Positions 45,801 through 60,800 of a DNA stretch of 64,000 nt are shown here, one piece after another (within the stretch, counting starts at the first letter, position 1; each line of letters begins with the position of its first letter). Origin of the DNA: Eonycteris spelaea. Its lineage: Eukaryota; Chordata; Mammalia; Chiroptera; Pteropodidae. Below the pieces are notes generated by a model that saw only the letters and a list, made by a program, of their open reading frames with translations, did no database searches and was not told the origin of the DNA. The position numbers and the translations under genes were made by a program. The stretch is from positions 6,282,460 through 6,346,459 of the forward strand of contig PUFA01000105.1 of assembly GCA_003508835.1 (NCBI GenBank). The letters are read 5' to 3'.

Positions 45801-48800
45801 TTTCACTTAGCCTGTAACGTAACCGTTATGGATGGATGCCTCATATCGTAACGCGTAATTTTTGTGCACATGTGTGCTTTGGGTGGGGGCAGACTTCCAA
45901 ATAAGTAGTAGCCAGCTCTCAAGGATAGCTGTTGTAAAGCGGCCAGATATTTCTCGGTCCTTCCAGCTGGAAAGCAGGCAGCACCCCCTTCACCCCACCC
46001 CACCCCCAGCCTCAAAAACACACAAAGATTCCCAACGCCCGTGAGCCAAGGACTGTAATCGCTTTGCAAATTATAATGACTAGGCATGTTGCTTTCTACT
46101 CCAGTGGCATAGAGACCATTACAAAGAGAGGAAGGCAGGTGAGACGCTGGTCTGCTGGGATGCGGTTCGCACGCCTGCGGGTGTTTCCCTCAGCCCTGTG
46201 TGTTCTGGCCCAGCAGTGGGTGGGGAGGCAGAGGGTTGCTGCGATGTCGGCACCCGAAGGCGCTCTGATGGGTTACTCCAGAGCCCAGTGGGTTCGGGCA
46301 TCCTGCCCACTTAGATGTCAGACCCAAAGCCAGGTTAGCGTCTGCGGCGTCTGTGAGGAGAGCCCAGCCCACCTGACCCTCTTCGAGCCCAGGCTTGTTC
46401 AGCTGCCGACAGTGTCCAGCTGGCCGGCAAGGCCACCACCTCCTCAGGGTCTCTGGCATGTCGGGATCCCCCCGCTTTCCTGACTGCTCTTAGGACCCCC
46501 ACAACCTCAGACACAGCGGGCACAGGGCCGCGAGGCCGTGAGGCTTTTACAAGCTCACAACATGCTTTCATTTCTTTGAGAACCAGAGCGGGGTAAGTGG
46601 ACATAACGCAGCCTGGATGATGTTTTCCTTTCTACCAGCACAGTTGTAAAATAGGATTTTTTAATGTATTCATGAAGGCAAGAGCCCCGAAAGACAAACA
46701 TGCCTGGGCCCCCCCAAAATCACCACATGGCCATGGGGTGGTTCAGTGCTAGGAGCCCCTCCAGGCCTGTAGAGGCGAGTGTCCAAGGGAACAGCAGGAG
46801 AAGCAGGCCCGTTCTAGACCCACCTTGCTTCCCGCCTTCCCAGGTGACCTGGATGAGGACATCATTCCAGAAGAAGACATCATTTCCCGAAGCCAGTTCC
46901 CTGAGAGCTGGCTGTGGACCATCGAGGAGTTAAAAGAACCAGAGAAAAATGGGTGAGGCTGAGATAATCCCCGGCATTCAAGCCATCCCCCGGGCCAGTT
47001 CCTCTTGACACCCCAGACAAGACCATTGAATCTGCATGCGCCCACCCCTCTCTTTTTGGAATACAGAGGAACCCCACAGCCCAGAGTGGGGCTCCTCCAG
47101 GTGCCCGCCCTGCGCCCCCCAGTCTGTCTCTTGGGCCCTTCCAAACCTGCTCTCCCGCGCCCCCTCATCTCCTCCATCCAGAATCTCCTCAAAGACCCTG
47201 AACGTGTTTTTGAAGGACTCCATCACCACCTGGGAGATTCTGGCTGTGAGCTTGTCCAACAAGAAAGGTGAGAGATGGTGGCCCCGCCCACAGGACGCCC
47301 CGCCCACAGGACGCCCCGCCCACAGGGCGCCTGGGCTTTTTCCCACCAGAAGTGACCCTCTGTTTCTTGGTGACTGACACTCTGCCAGCTAGCTGGTTAC
47401 TGGGTGATATAGTCAGTGCTTTTTACTCTTTAATTGATTGTATTTTTAGAGGACACTCAGTTTCACAGAAAAATCGAGCAGAAAATACAGAGATTTCCTG
47501 TGTACCGCCTGCCTCCCCACGCACGGCCGCCCCCACTGTCAGCATCCCCCACAAGAGTGTGCATCTGTTACAGTCAGTGAGCTTACACTGACACGTCACC
47601 ACCTCCCCAAGTTCGTAGCTGACATCACGACTCACTCTCGATTCGACGTTGTACATTCTGTGCATTGGGACAAACGTACCATGACGTGTTCACTATTGCA
47701 GGGTCTTACAGAATCATTTGCAGCCGTACAAACCCTTTAAAGAGGTGAGGTTGACACAGTCGTGGGGGTAAAGCAATTAAGAAAAGGTAAAAGAGGAAGC
47801 CAGATGAAATGGGGGACTGAAACATGGGTGGTCAGATTGTGACACGTGGCAAGAAGGTGTATGTGTCCCTAGCCGGCACCAGGCCTGAGGAGGACTAGCT
47901 AAATGTGGGTGTCTTTTAGGGGGGGCTGGGAGTTGGGTGAGGAAGGGGAGGCCCTGACTCGGAGTGCACATTGAAGTGGGTGCCGAAAATGTCAGTCATC
48001 AAGATAGATAAACTTTTAGGGCAATTGTTCTTAAAAAATCAAAGCGAATGCAAGAAAAAAAAATTCCATGATGAACAAAATATCCAGACTTTTAATAGAG
48101 ACCAGATCCATGCCAAACGATACTGGAATTCGAGGCGAGAGGAAAACTGTGTGCCCCATGCAGGTTTTATATGCATTTTAAAGGTTAATTTTGTCCCAGA
48201 GCATTAAATTTGTCGAAGAGCTGGTGTATCAAAACTCCCAACGTTAAGTGAAAATAATTTCTTCATTCCCACGCCAGGGTGTATTATACTCTATCGTCAT
48301 TTTGTTTCATTATTATTTGTGATAAATTATATTTTATTATCATTTTACTTTCCTGGCTTTGAGATTTCCAGGATTTGCTTATCTCGTTTTTAGTGGAAGG
48401 CATTGAAATTGTCCGGCAGTTTCTCCTGAGCGAGGGATGGTCTCGAGTGACGTCACATACGCAGGGGCACAGAGTTTTCCTTTGGCCTGAGACTCAGCAC
48501 AGCTCGGCACGGTTTTAGTGGGTGGCCCTTATCCCCATTCCAAGGCAGAGCCCCTTCCTGTGTACCCGTTGTCAATTTTCATTCGCAAAAAAATTCCTTG
48601 CAGCTTGGGTAAAACAGAGTTGAAAGCCTCTGGTTAGATCTTGCTTCTCAAATGCTGTTCCCTTGACCAGTAGCGAGCAGTCTGTTAAAATAGCATTACC
48701 TGGGAGTTCGTTAGAAATTCAGAACCGAGGACACCCCCTCCTGACCCACTGAATCACAGCCTGCCCTTTAACAGGACTCCCAGCAGGTTTCCACGTTCCT

Positions 48801-51800
48801 AGGAGCGGCAGGACCATGGAGCCGACCTTGGACCCTATCCAACCTGCACACCCCCTCCCTACCCTTGACACTCACGTTCTGTAACCCCCCACCCCCGGGC
48901 AGGGATCTGTGTGGCCGACCCCTATGAAGTCACAGTGGTACAAGATTTCTTCATCGACCTGCGACTGCCCTACTCTGTCGTGCGCAACGAACAGGTGGAG
49001 ATCCGAGCTGTCCTCTACAACTACCATGAGACAAGAGACCTCAGGGTGCGTCCGGGGTCAGCACGGGCATGGAGAGGAGCTTGGGGGTGGGGCCATGGCA
49101 CGTGCCCCTGACCTGAGGCTCTCCCCATCAGGTGAGGGTGGAACTGCTCTACAACCCAGCCTTCTGCAGCATGGCCACTGCCAAGAAGCGTCACCAGCAG
49201 GTTTTCACCATCTCTCCCACATCCTCCCTGGCCGTGCCTTTTGTCATTGTGCCCCTGAAGATCGGCCTGCAGGAGGTGGAGGTCAAGGCCACCGTCTTTG
49301 AGTTCCTCCTCACTGATGGCGTCAAGAAGACTCTGCGGGTCGTGGTGAGTGTCGCGGGCCCCTGCTCCCTCTCGTCCTTCAGGAAAGGCTGCTCCTCCCT
49401 CGTGCTGTCAGCTTGGCGACCCAGGCTCTGAGACGCCGGGACGGTCCCGTGTCCAGCTCCGGCAGCTCAGGAGCCCTGGAGGGTCGAAAGCAGGGCCACG
49501 ATTGGTGCGAGTCAAGGGAGACATTCTCCTTGGGCATGAAACTTTAAGGGGGTGCTCCAAACTCAGTGATAACGGTCAATAATACATTTTTACTTAAATA
49601 TATTTTAAGGTCAAATATAGTATTTTGTAAGACATTTCCATATAGGAGTTTTCTTTCGACTTTAAAAATCTTGGGAAAACAAGTTTCGAAGACCAAATTG
49701 TATGATGCGACAACATAGAAAAGTTCTATTTTTAACTTATGATTTTTACTCTTAACATACATGTTAACAGTGATATGTCTACTCTTTCTCACAGTGTGGA
49801 GAGCTTTCGAATATAATTGAATCATAGATAAAAGGCTTTTATTATCTTTTATTAATATTTTAAAGCAAAATGTGAAATCATGAACAGGACCATTAAATTT
49901 TAATGTAATAGTTTGAGAAATCAAAATTATGCTTAAAAAATCTGCGATGAACAAAACATCAAAATTTCAAATAGAGATGGGACCTAAGAGTGTCCAGCCA
50001 GGCAATATTGGAGCCTGAAGCGAAAGGAAAAATGAGTCCCCCCCAGACCTGCCTCTGTATTTTTTACAGTTAATTTCCCCCAAAACTGATAAAGTAGTTG
50101 AAAAAAGTTTTGAAACGCTATGAGGCAATGTGTTAAAGCTGACAGTGTGATTTTATGTTGAAATGGTTCATTTATACCCAAACCAGAATGCATGCAGATT
50201 TTTCTTTCCTGGCTTGAATGAAAACACACTCACACTTTTTTCAACTACTTAATGTTCTAGGATAATATTACCGTCGAAAATAAAGTGAGATAGAGATGTC
50301 GGGCGCATGTATTTTCTTTGACCTCGGGCCCCAGTAGGGCTCGGCGTGGGCACTGGTGGGGAGAAGACGCAGGCGGGCGCCAGAGCCCTCGTGGCCGGTT
50401 CCTCCGGCGTCTCCCCAGCCCTGCGCTGGCCGACACTGGTACCTTGACACCCGTCACGGGGAGGACATTTACGCCAAGGAAAGTGGCAGCGCTGTGAGTC
50501 AGGATTTCTTTCTTCCTGGAGAGCTGGGTGCTGGATATTTACCAGCACACCATGGGAGGACACTCAGTCCGCGAAGGAAAATCTGGGCCTGGTGACCAGG
50601 TGAAAGGAGAATGGATTCTGGGAAGGCAAAAGACAGCCCCCGCCCACGATGGAGGTTTACCTGGGGACGCAGGAGAGCTGGAGTCGGGCCTTGGGCATTA
50701 AGATAGCTCCTGATTTAATTGAGCACGTACTGTGTGCTGGACACTGTGCCAAGTACTCATGCACAATGTTTTATTTTACTTTCTTATTTATTTTTATTAC
50801 TTTATTTTGTAGATTGATTAATTCAATCATCTATTTTAAAGATTGACTGATCAGATGTAATTTTGTGTTTTACGTATTTTCTTTTTCTTTCCGATGTAGT
50901 TTGTTATTTTCCTTCACTTGTTATGTCTATTTTTATATTTTCTTTTATAACTTAATTTTCTTTTCTAAAACTTATTTCATTTTGCTGTTGTTCAACTCAC
51001 TGAGAGGCACAGGGTTGAAAACAGACTCTGGACCCAGACCACCAGGTTCAGACCCCAGTTCTGTCCTGCTGGCTGTGTGACTCTGGGCAAGTTACTTTCC
51101 CTCTCTGTTCTCCAGCTTCCTCACCCTGAAGATGAGGGTGATAATAGTGGTAGCCACCTCAGTGGGTTGTTGTGATTGTTAAATGAGTTAACCCAAGGAA
51201 AGAAAACTTCTAGGGACATAGGAAGATTTCCGAAGGCTTCGTTATTTCATTAGTATTAATTTATACTTTGGTCCTGGATTTGCACAGTGGTGCGCGGTAG
51301 ACGTTTGTATTAGCTCCTTCTCAGGAAGGAAGCTGAGGCACAGAGAGGTTAACTAGCTGGCTCCCAGTCACACAGCTAGGACCGGGCAGATGCCATCAGG
51401 TCTGCACTAAGCAATCCCCAGAGCAGTGCCCCGCTGACCAGCTGTCTGTCCGTCTGTCCTTTTATTCACCCATCTTGCCTTTTTCTCCACACCCTCCAGC
51501 CGGAAGGAATCAGAGTCAACAAAACTGTGGCCGTTCACACACTGGACCCACAACAGCTGGGCGAGAGTGAGTCAGCCGCAGGAGAGGCCTGAGGCCTGGG
51601 GGATGCCGGGGTTGGGGGAGGGGCGGGGCCGGGGGGGGCTGATGGGAGGGGTCCAGGAGGGGGCCGGTGCCATCCGCGCCTCCCATTCGACCCACAGATG
51701 GTGTCCAGCGAGAGGAGGTCCATGCTGCAGACCTCAGCGACCAAGTCCCAGACACAGAATCGGAGACCAAGATCCTCATCCAGGGTGAGATGCCCTTGGG

Positions 51801-54800
51801 CCGGCTCCACGGGGCCTAGGAAGGTGTCAGGTGGGGGAACCATGATCCCCGAGAAGGGCGCCCAGTTCCGTCTAATACTGGGAATACTTAACCGGGGTGC
51901 CTCACCTTCACTTCAGCGAGAATGGTCTCTCCTTGATCTGTCAGTAGACGGCTCCAGGTAGTATTCAGTTCAGCAACTAGCTTTACTCATAAGGAAATTT
52001 AAATGAGAAGCAAGAGCGTTCAAGAGCAGAAATTCTGGAACTCATTGCCTAGGATGGAGGACTGGAGAGCTGTAAGGTTTGGGGGAGACACTCTTGGTTT
52101 CCTCATCTGTGACGAAGGTGAATAACGGGATCTCTATCTACGGATGGCTGGGAAGATCAAATGAGGCACCATACAGTGTTCTCTCAGAACAGAGCTTGGC
52201 AGATAGCTTCGAGCATCATATAAGCATCCATGACATTGTTCCTGGAATTATTTTGCCACTGGTAGAACAAGAGGGCCCAGGGACAGTGCCCCAGCTGTCA
52301 CCGACTCTCTGGCCCTGGCTGGGGAGAGCCTGGGAACACTGTGGGCAGCCCCGACCCCCCCTCACCCCGTGGCGGGTCTCCTCGCTTGAGCACCGTCCTT
52401 TCCCTTGGCTGCAGGGACTCCAGTGGCCCAGATGGCAGAGGAAGCCATCGATGGGGAGCGGCTATCGCACCTCATTGTGACGCCCTCGGGCTGCGGGGAG
52501 CAGAACATGATCGGCATGACCCCCACGGTCATCGCAGTGCACTACCTGGACCAGACGGAGCAATGGGTCAAGTTCGGCCTCGGGAAGAGGCAGGAGGCCC
52601 TGAATCTCATCGAGAAGGGTGTGTCCCCTGCGCCTTCTGGAGAAGCCCCTCCGAGCCCCTCTCGGAGCTCTCTCCTCCCTTGAGACCGCACCCCCTCTCA
52701 AGGTCCTGCCCCTCCTCTCAGGCCTCCTGCTCTCCCCTCTTGGAGACCCTGGCCCCTCAGCCCTCGATCCCCTCTCTAGGCTCCTTCCCTCGCCAAGGCC
52801 CCCTTGCCCCTGAATCTGATTGAGAACCCTTGCCCCTCTGAACCCCCTCTCCTCTGAGAAGTCCTTACCTCTCCTCTGGTCCCCCCACCCTCTCAGAGTC
52901 CCTCTCCCCTTTAAGCTCCCCTCCCCTCTCCTCCAGACACCCCTCCCAGTCCTGAGCCCCCTACATCCTCTTTTCTCCCTACTTTCTCCTCTCTACTGTC
53001 CGTCTCCTGTCTGATACACCCGCATCAGCCACCAACCCCACGATCTCCCGCTCCTCTGGTGACACTTCTGTCCTGCCTGCAGGGTACACCCAACAGCTGT
53101 CCTTCAGACAGCCCAACAAAGCCTTCGCGGCCTTCCTGGGCCGGCCGTCCAGCACCTGGTGAGTTCTTTCGTGGATCCTCCATCGGGCACCCTTCTGGGA
53201 AAGGGATCTGGATACCCAGTTTGGTGTGGTCAAGACTGGGCCCCCCAACACAGCAGTGAGAGAAGGACCCCACCCCCCACAGAGTCAAGGCGCCCACTGG
53301 CTAAGTGACCTATACCGGTGGGACTTGAAGCACATCTGGCATGCATCACAGGGCACGCCCAGCGGGACCTTCCCCTCTTTCCTCATTGGCTGGGTGGGAT
53401 GGCAGTCTCTGAATCCCAGAGCCAATAGTCTCATTGTCTGTGCCCACCCCCAGGCTGACGGCCTACGTGGTCAAGGTCTTCTCTCTAGCTGCCAACCTCA
53501 TCGCCATAAACTCTGAAGTCCTCTGTGGGGCCGTCAAATGGCTGATCCTGGAGAAGCAGAAGCCCGATGGAGTATTCCAGGAGGATGGACCCGTGATACA
53601 CCAAGAAATGATTGTAAGAGTCAGGAATTCAGGCCCGGCTGGGGGAGGGGGGGTGCTGAGTGTCACCGAACGGACAAGAGGAGGGACTCCACCTGTCATT
53701 TGCCCAATTTTCTGTGTTGGGGGGTGGGGAGGGGGCGCAACGGAGAAGTAAAGGGGTTGTCCGTGTCCTTGCTGCTTTGCAAAACCCGGAGACCTGTGGG
53801 GTCGAGGACACAGTGAGAGTTCCTTGGCTCCCCATTGCTTTGAAAATAATCCCAGAACTCCTTAGAGTTGTGGTTCTCCAAGTGTGGTCCCCAGGCCAGC
53901 AGCGCCAGCAGCGCCTGCAAACTTGTGGGAAACGAACCAGTTCTTGGGCTGGAGCCTCGGGGCACTGAATCAGAAGCTTTAGGGATGGGGCCTAGGAAGC
54001 CCCCAAGTGACGTCGGTGTGTGCTCAAGGTGGAGAATTGCTGGCTCGGCCTGACCTTCCATGTCTTCACATTGGAGTCTCGCGCAGTCGAGCCACGGGGC
54101 CTTCACACACGCCGTCCCCACGGCCTGGCCTGCCGAATCCTACTCACTCTTCAGATCGTGGCCCCCCTTGTCATCCTTCAGGGACCCCCTTCCCAACCTC
54201 CCTGCCTGAACCACACTCCCACTGTCCATTCCCACAGGCACGTCCACTTCTCCTCTCATCAGTTGGTCATGACACATCTGTTGACTGGTTCACGGCTGGT
54301 TCACAGCTGTCTCCCCTACTGGAGAGGGGGCTCCACCGGGGCTGGGACCAGTGTCTGGTTTTTGTCAACCATTTCATGTATGGCGCCAACAACATCGGCA
54401 GAATAAGTGAATGAATGAATGAATGAATGAATGAATACTAGAGTCTGGCCCCCCTGTGAGATACTGGGGAGAGAGCCAGCCCTGCTCTGACTCAATGATT
54501 CTGCAGGGGGCGTTGGTTGGCTTGTGGGGACATACTGATGACCTCACCCTTGTTTCCTGCTCCGCATCCCAGGGAGGATACAATGATGCTGAGGAGAAAG
54601 ACGTGTCCCTCACGGCCTTCGTCCTCATCGCGCTTCAGGAGGCTAATGATATTTGCGAGGGACAGGTCAACGTAAGTGTCGCCCATCCCCTCCCTCTTCT
54701 CTCCTACCCAGGGCACGTCCACTTTGGAGATTTTGTAATCTTCCCACGTCTTGGGGTTTGGAGAGTGGCTGTTTGATCTTTAGCTTCTCGTGTAAGTGAG

Positions 54801-57800
54801 GAACCGCAGGATCCCACCTTCGGCCAGCTGGTTCTCCCTCCTCAGGCCCCCAGAAGAGATGGCGGGGGAAGGCTGTTACCTTGAGTGGCCAAGAGGAACC
54901 CAGAACTCTCTGATTTAAACCTTGCAGATTTGAAAGAAATTTTGGTAGAAACGAGGCAGCTCTCGGGCTGTGCGGTCAGGCAGATCTGACCTGAGATCCT
55001 AACTCTCAGGAACGTCCCCTCGCTGGGCCTCAGGGTGTGCATCTGAAAAATGGGTATAATGACTTTGTATCTTTCAGGACTCTAAGTTGTTCTAGACGTA
55101 ACATACGTGTGACCTAGGTTAGGCAAAAATCGATGGGAGAATTATTTTAAGGATCCAAGAATTTATTAAGCGCAAAAGTGCAGGTGGTTTGGAGGACGCA
55201 TCCAGGATGCTTTGTTCCTCCCCGTGCTGGCCTTCAGTTCTTTCTCGCACAGTATTTTGGCTTTCCCTGCCACGCGGCCAGCCTGGCAGCACATGGCTGG
55301 CCTTCCTTGGGGAAATAGCCAGACTGAGTAGGAGTTTTCAGCTTCCCAGGGAAGGATTCTGGTCGCCTGGTTGTGTCAGGTGATCACTTCTGAGCCAATC
55401 AGCTTAGACCAAGAAGGCGGCCTTACTGGGCCAATATGGCTGCTTCCACAGTGGCCATGTGAATGAAAGGGAGGAAGAGAGGTTTCTCCACAAGTCAGGG
55501 GTGGGTGTAGGAGAGAGCCTGGCGGGCAAAAGGATTAGTTTCTACTACAGCATAGCAACCTCATAGCAGGATGTAGCATAGGCTCTGGATCCAGACTGCT
55601 AAGGTTCAAATCAAGAATGCGCTAGAACGTGCTTGAGAAAAATGACTGTTACTATTCCAGGATCTTTTCAAGCTGGTTGTTAAATGCAACCATTATTAAA
55701 AATTACATTATGAATTGAAATAAATTTGACTAAACATTAAACATAAAACAAAGAAAAGAAACACTCAAAACTCCTCATTTCTTATTTTACTATCTTTTAT
55801 CATTATCTGGGCTCTCCAGGTTATTTATAGCTGTCATCCCTGTATGATGGGCATATTACATAATACTGTGCTATCACCCATTTCTTCCAAACTCTACATT
55901 CAGTGATGCCACATGGGTAGGTTGAAACTGGCCATGGTAACATTTATACTATGAAAATCAGCAAACACTACAAATCATGTCTGCCTCCAGCCCTCATCCC
56001 TCAATGGCTCAGTATTCTCATCTGTTCAGTAGTCATGATGATGAAAATCATACCTACCTGGTAAGATTTAAATGAGTGAATACGTGACTGACACACAGTG
56101 TTAGCTGTGATCGATGATGACGTTGATCATGATGATGACGATGATGATTCGATAAGAGGTGGTCCCAGGGGTACACCAGCTCATGCTAGCTCATGAGTGC
56201 CTATTTGAGGTGTGTCTTTCTCACCCCACGTTCAGGTACATCACACTGGTAGCTTGAAGTTGGGCGCGATGGGAGTGTTTGCACCACAATAATTAGTGAT
56301 CTCTAAACCAGCCCCCACCACTGAGTAGAGAACTGGTTATTAAACATTTACCAGCACATTACTGGGTATATAGACTGCACCAGCACAGAGTGGATACTCA
56401 ACAACAAAACAGTTCACGGTGGCTAAAATGTGTGCGAAAGCCTTAAAATAGATCCAAAACAGAAATGTCCCAAGGACAGAAACCTTGTGCCTACGAAGTG
56501 GTGTTTATGTGACCCTTATCGGCCCTTTGTGACAGCCGTGCCTACCTCACCAGAACACCCAACCTTCTTTCTCGTAGAGCCTGAGGGCCAGCATCAGCAA
56601 GGCAGGCGACTACCTTGCAGCCCACTACCTGAACCTGCGGAGACCATACAGCGTAGCCATTGCTGGCTACGCCCTGGCCCAGTTGGACAAGCTGAATGGC
56701 CCCCTCCAGGACAAATTTCTGAACACCGCCACAGGTGAGGGGCAGCTCGTGGGGGTCAGGAGAGGTTCACGGCTGAGGTTTGAGGGTGGCCGTCTTGAGC
56801 TGGGGTGCATGGCTCTCAGCGGTGCATGGATGGACAGCTCCAAGCTCAGCTAGGGTGGATGACACTAAGCTGCGCTGGGGCCGGTGGCTGCAGGCGTGAC
56901 AGGTCCTCATTGTAAGTGACCCGAGAGGACCCACTGCGTCATTCCACAAATGTGTGCTGAGCACTTGCTGTAACAAATCCCATTCTGCCACATTCTCACT
57001 GCGAGACCTCGTATGGTTCCCTTAACCCGTCTGGACCTTGTGTTTGACATGACACATACGTCATAGGGTGATCGGGAAGATGGCATGAGTGATGCCGGCA
57101 GAAGGTCCAGCACACAGTGAAAGACCCATCACTGATGCTGTTATTGCCGTTAGTGTTGTTAATGACGTTATCATTATCCCAAGGGTACTTAGGATTGGCT
57201 AAGGTGATGGCATAGGATTTTAGCACAGTGGGCAGCAGAGAGTGAGCACTTAATCATTCGCTACGGTGATGACACTGTGTCAGGTTATACGCACTGATGT
57301 AACCCATCTGAACGTCTCGTGAAGTGGTCTAACAAGAGAAGTTGATCTCTTGCCGTGTAACAGCACGGTGTGGGTGCCCCAGGTCGGTGGACAGCTCTCC
57401 TCCATAAGCAATGCAGTGGTCTAGGCTCTGTCCTTTCATGGCTCGGCTACCACGGGGCGCTTCGGGACCCTTCCGTCTAAGCGGAAGGGGACACGGGAAG
57501 ACCGTGCACGGGAAGTACGCCAGGCATGGAAGGGGCCCCTTTGGGCAGAGCTCAGTCATGTGGATGTACCTACCTACAAAGGGGGAGAGGTCGAGTCCAC
57601 TGTGTGCCCAGGAAGAGGAGAAAATGATTCTGGGTGACAGTCTCTGCCAAAAGGACTTTCTCAGGCACTTGGGACATCACAGTGACCAGGGTACAGCCCC
57701 TGCCATCATGGCCTGACACTCTGGTTGAGGAAAGAAACGAGTTACCAGATTTCTGTAGATCGTCACAGAGCGAGGATGGGAGAGGCGCGGGATGCTCTAA

Positions 57801-60800
57801 GAGACAGCAGGAAGGGCCCCACTCTGCCTTGGGGCGCCATTTAACTGGAATTGTGCAGAGCAGGTAAGGATTAACCAGGAGTAGATGGGAAAGAAGGTGC
57901 TCCAAGTAGAACAGAATATGCAACGGCTCGGAGGTGAGAACGGCATGGCAAAAGTAGGAACTCTCTCGTAGATGCGTGGAGCTGGAGTCAGGATTCAGGT
58001 GGAGGAGAGTGAAGGCTGATGACGAGGGGCGAGTGAGGCAGGGACCGGCAGGTGGAGGTCCTCGAATGTCGGACCTGACCTCTCCTGACCTGAGTGCCAA
58101 GAGTCTCTCTAGTATGCATCTTTTCTCTAAGCTTTTTCTGAGGTATTGCCAGGCCGGGCAGAGCAGTGAGTATGTGGGTTGGTGTCCTCCCTGCAGAGCG
58201 GAACCGCTGGGAGGAGCCTGGCAAGAAGCTGTACAACGTGGAGGCCACGTCCTACGCCCTGCTGGCCCTGCTGCAGCTCAAAGACTTTGACTCCGTGCCT
58301 CCCGTCGTGCGCTGGCTCAACGAGCAGAGATACTACGGCGGTGGCTATGGCTCCACCCAGGCAAGTGGTCCCACATCCCCCAGGCAACGGCGCCCTTCCC
58401 TCCTCCGGCCTCCCGTGGCCTCCCAGACAGGCAGACAGGAAGCTGAGACCAAGAGAGGCAGCTCATCGGAACGAAGCTGGGAAATCAGCTTTTCCTCAGT
58501 CGCAAAGCTCCCTGCGCATTCCGGACTGCCTTCTGGACGCCCCAGGCTGTATTCCGAGCCCTCTTTCCCTCCCGATGTCTAGATCATGTTCTCGGGCACA
58601 GGCTGAGGCGGGAGCCTCTCCCTGGGGGTTCTAGACCACGTTCCTGGTTCTGCCGGCCTCCGCCTCATTTCTCCTGTCTCACCAGTGGGTTCTAGACCAG
58701 GTTCTCAATTCTCGTAGGAAATGAACCAAGTCGCTCCCTGCCTCTGGTGGATTCTAGTCCATGCTCTCCGGTCCGACAGGCTCTCCGTGGTTCCTGTCTC
58801 ACTGCAGGTTACACCCCATGTGCTGTCATTCTAGGGCATTATCCAAGCTTCTCTCTCCCTCCTGAGTTCCAGGCCTTGTTAGCAGCAACCTCAAGCTTCA
58901 GCGACCTCAGGCTGCGGCTCGAGTGCCAGTCACTGTCCGTGTCACCGCTGGGTTCTAGATGATCGGCGTAGTGTCCCCAGGCTCAAACGTTATTCTTTCA
59001 CAAGTGGATTCTAGATACGTTCTCAGTGCTTCCAAACCCTGATCCTCGACTGCCTTCTCCGGATGGGTCTCGACCACATTCTCCCATTGCTAGACCCTCA
59101 GTCTTACGCTTGCACTTTCTGATGGATTCTAGACGTGTTTTCGGTGTCCTCAAGCTCTGGGGTAACTCTCCGTCCCTTGGACAACATGTCTTTAGTGCTC
59201 AGTGACACCCAGTCTAATCCTGGTGTTCTCTGCCAGGCTCTGGGCCATAATTTTAGCATCACCAAGCCCTGGTCTGAGCTTCTTTCTCTCAGAGAGTTCT
59301 AGAACATGTCCTCCATATCTGCCAAACCCAGTGGGTTCTAGGTCACAGTCAGTGCCCCAGCTCTGATCTGAGCCTCTTCACCCCCATTGGGTTCTAACCA
59401 CTTTCTCAGTCTCCCGGGTCACCCTCTCTCTCTCTCCCGGATTCTAGGCCACTTTCATGGTGTTCCAAGCCTTGGCCCAGTACCAGAAGGATGTCCCTGA
59501 CCACGAAGACCTGAATCTGGATGTGTCCATCAACCTGCCCAGCCGCAGCGCTCCCATAGAGCACCGTATCCACTGGGACTCCGCCAGCCTCCTGCGGTCA
59601 GAAGAGGTGCAGCTGCCCAGACCAACCCTCCTCGTTCGCATCCTCACGCTCCCCGGGCCTGCAGATGGCCATCGCAGCCAGGGAAAACCCTGGTTCCCAG
59701 CACGCTCTCTTTTCTCCCTCCACCCCCTGCAGACCAAGGCAAACGAGGACTTCACGGTTACAGCGTCAGGGAAAGGACAAGGCACTTTATCGGTAAGGAA
59801 GGGAACTTGCACCTACGGGGCTCACTGCCCAAAGGGACCCTCTCCTTCCCGCGTTAAGTAAGCCGACACCTTGTCTCCTCGCCCATCTCACCAGGTGGTG
59901 ACAATGTACCACGCCAAGATCAAAGGCAAAGTCACCTGCAAGAAATTCGACCTCAGGGTTCACATACGACCAGCCCCTGCATCAGGTAGAAGCAATAAAG
60001 ACCCTTTCTGTCCTGACCCTTCCGCCACCGCCATTCCAGTGTCTGCTGCCCTCCCGCCCACCTCACCCTTCCGTCTGCTCTGTGTCTAGTGAAGAAGCCT
60101 CAGGACGCTAAGAGCACCATGTTCCTTGAACTCTGTGCCAGGTAAGAGATGAGTCGCTGGGGTTCATCTTGGCCACCCTTCTGTCTCTAGCACGACGTCT
60201 TATAAATAATGCCTGCGCTACCTAATCCTTTCTGGAGATGGGGCGTGTGGCTGCCGTTGCGCTGAGTACCCCCCACAGGCAATGGGTGGCACAGGCTGTC
60301 CTTGCTTTGCACGGCAGTGTGAGCCGCGCCATGACCACAGACGCCGAGACTGTGCGAAGCGATCTGAATGATCCATGAGGGAAATGACACTTGTCTCAGG
60401 ACTTCCACATTTCTTGTCCAGCCCCTCGTTGAAAACTCTCATGCTGCCAATGATAAAGGTATAAGGGAGAAATAGAGCACGATGACCATGTGTTTAGTGC
60501 ACTGCAATTTAAAACACTAGAACATTGAAGATAGAAGGCGGTTCGGGTCTGCGTGTGTTCTTGCTCTGCAAAGCACTCACCCAAAGTGCTGTGCTCGGGA
60601 AGTGCCTCCTCTCTCCCCTCTGTGAAACTCACGATGGGAGCAGGCGTCTTTCACGTGACGCCGTGAATTGTCAAGGGCTCTTCTGAGTTTGGGTCCACTT
60701 CCCCCATTTAATTTTCGGGGCTTTCAACCTCGTGAGGTGTCTGAGAGTTCCTTTGCTGTGAAGTTTCTCAGTAGTGAGACATCTTCGTGTGGGGGGCACA

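Noticed and set aside
53454..53613. Suspected change at the C3 catalytic histidine
   Set aside because: The exon reads DGPVIHQEM, so the histidine is present; only the preceding residue differs from human.
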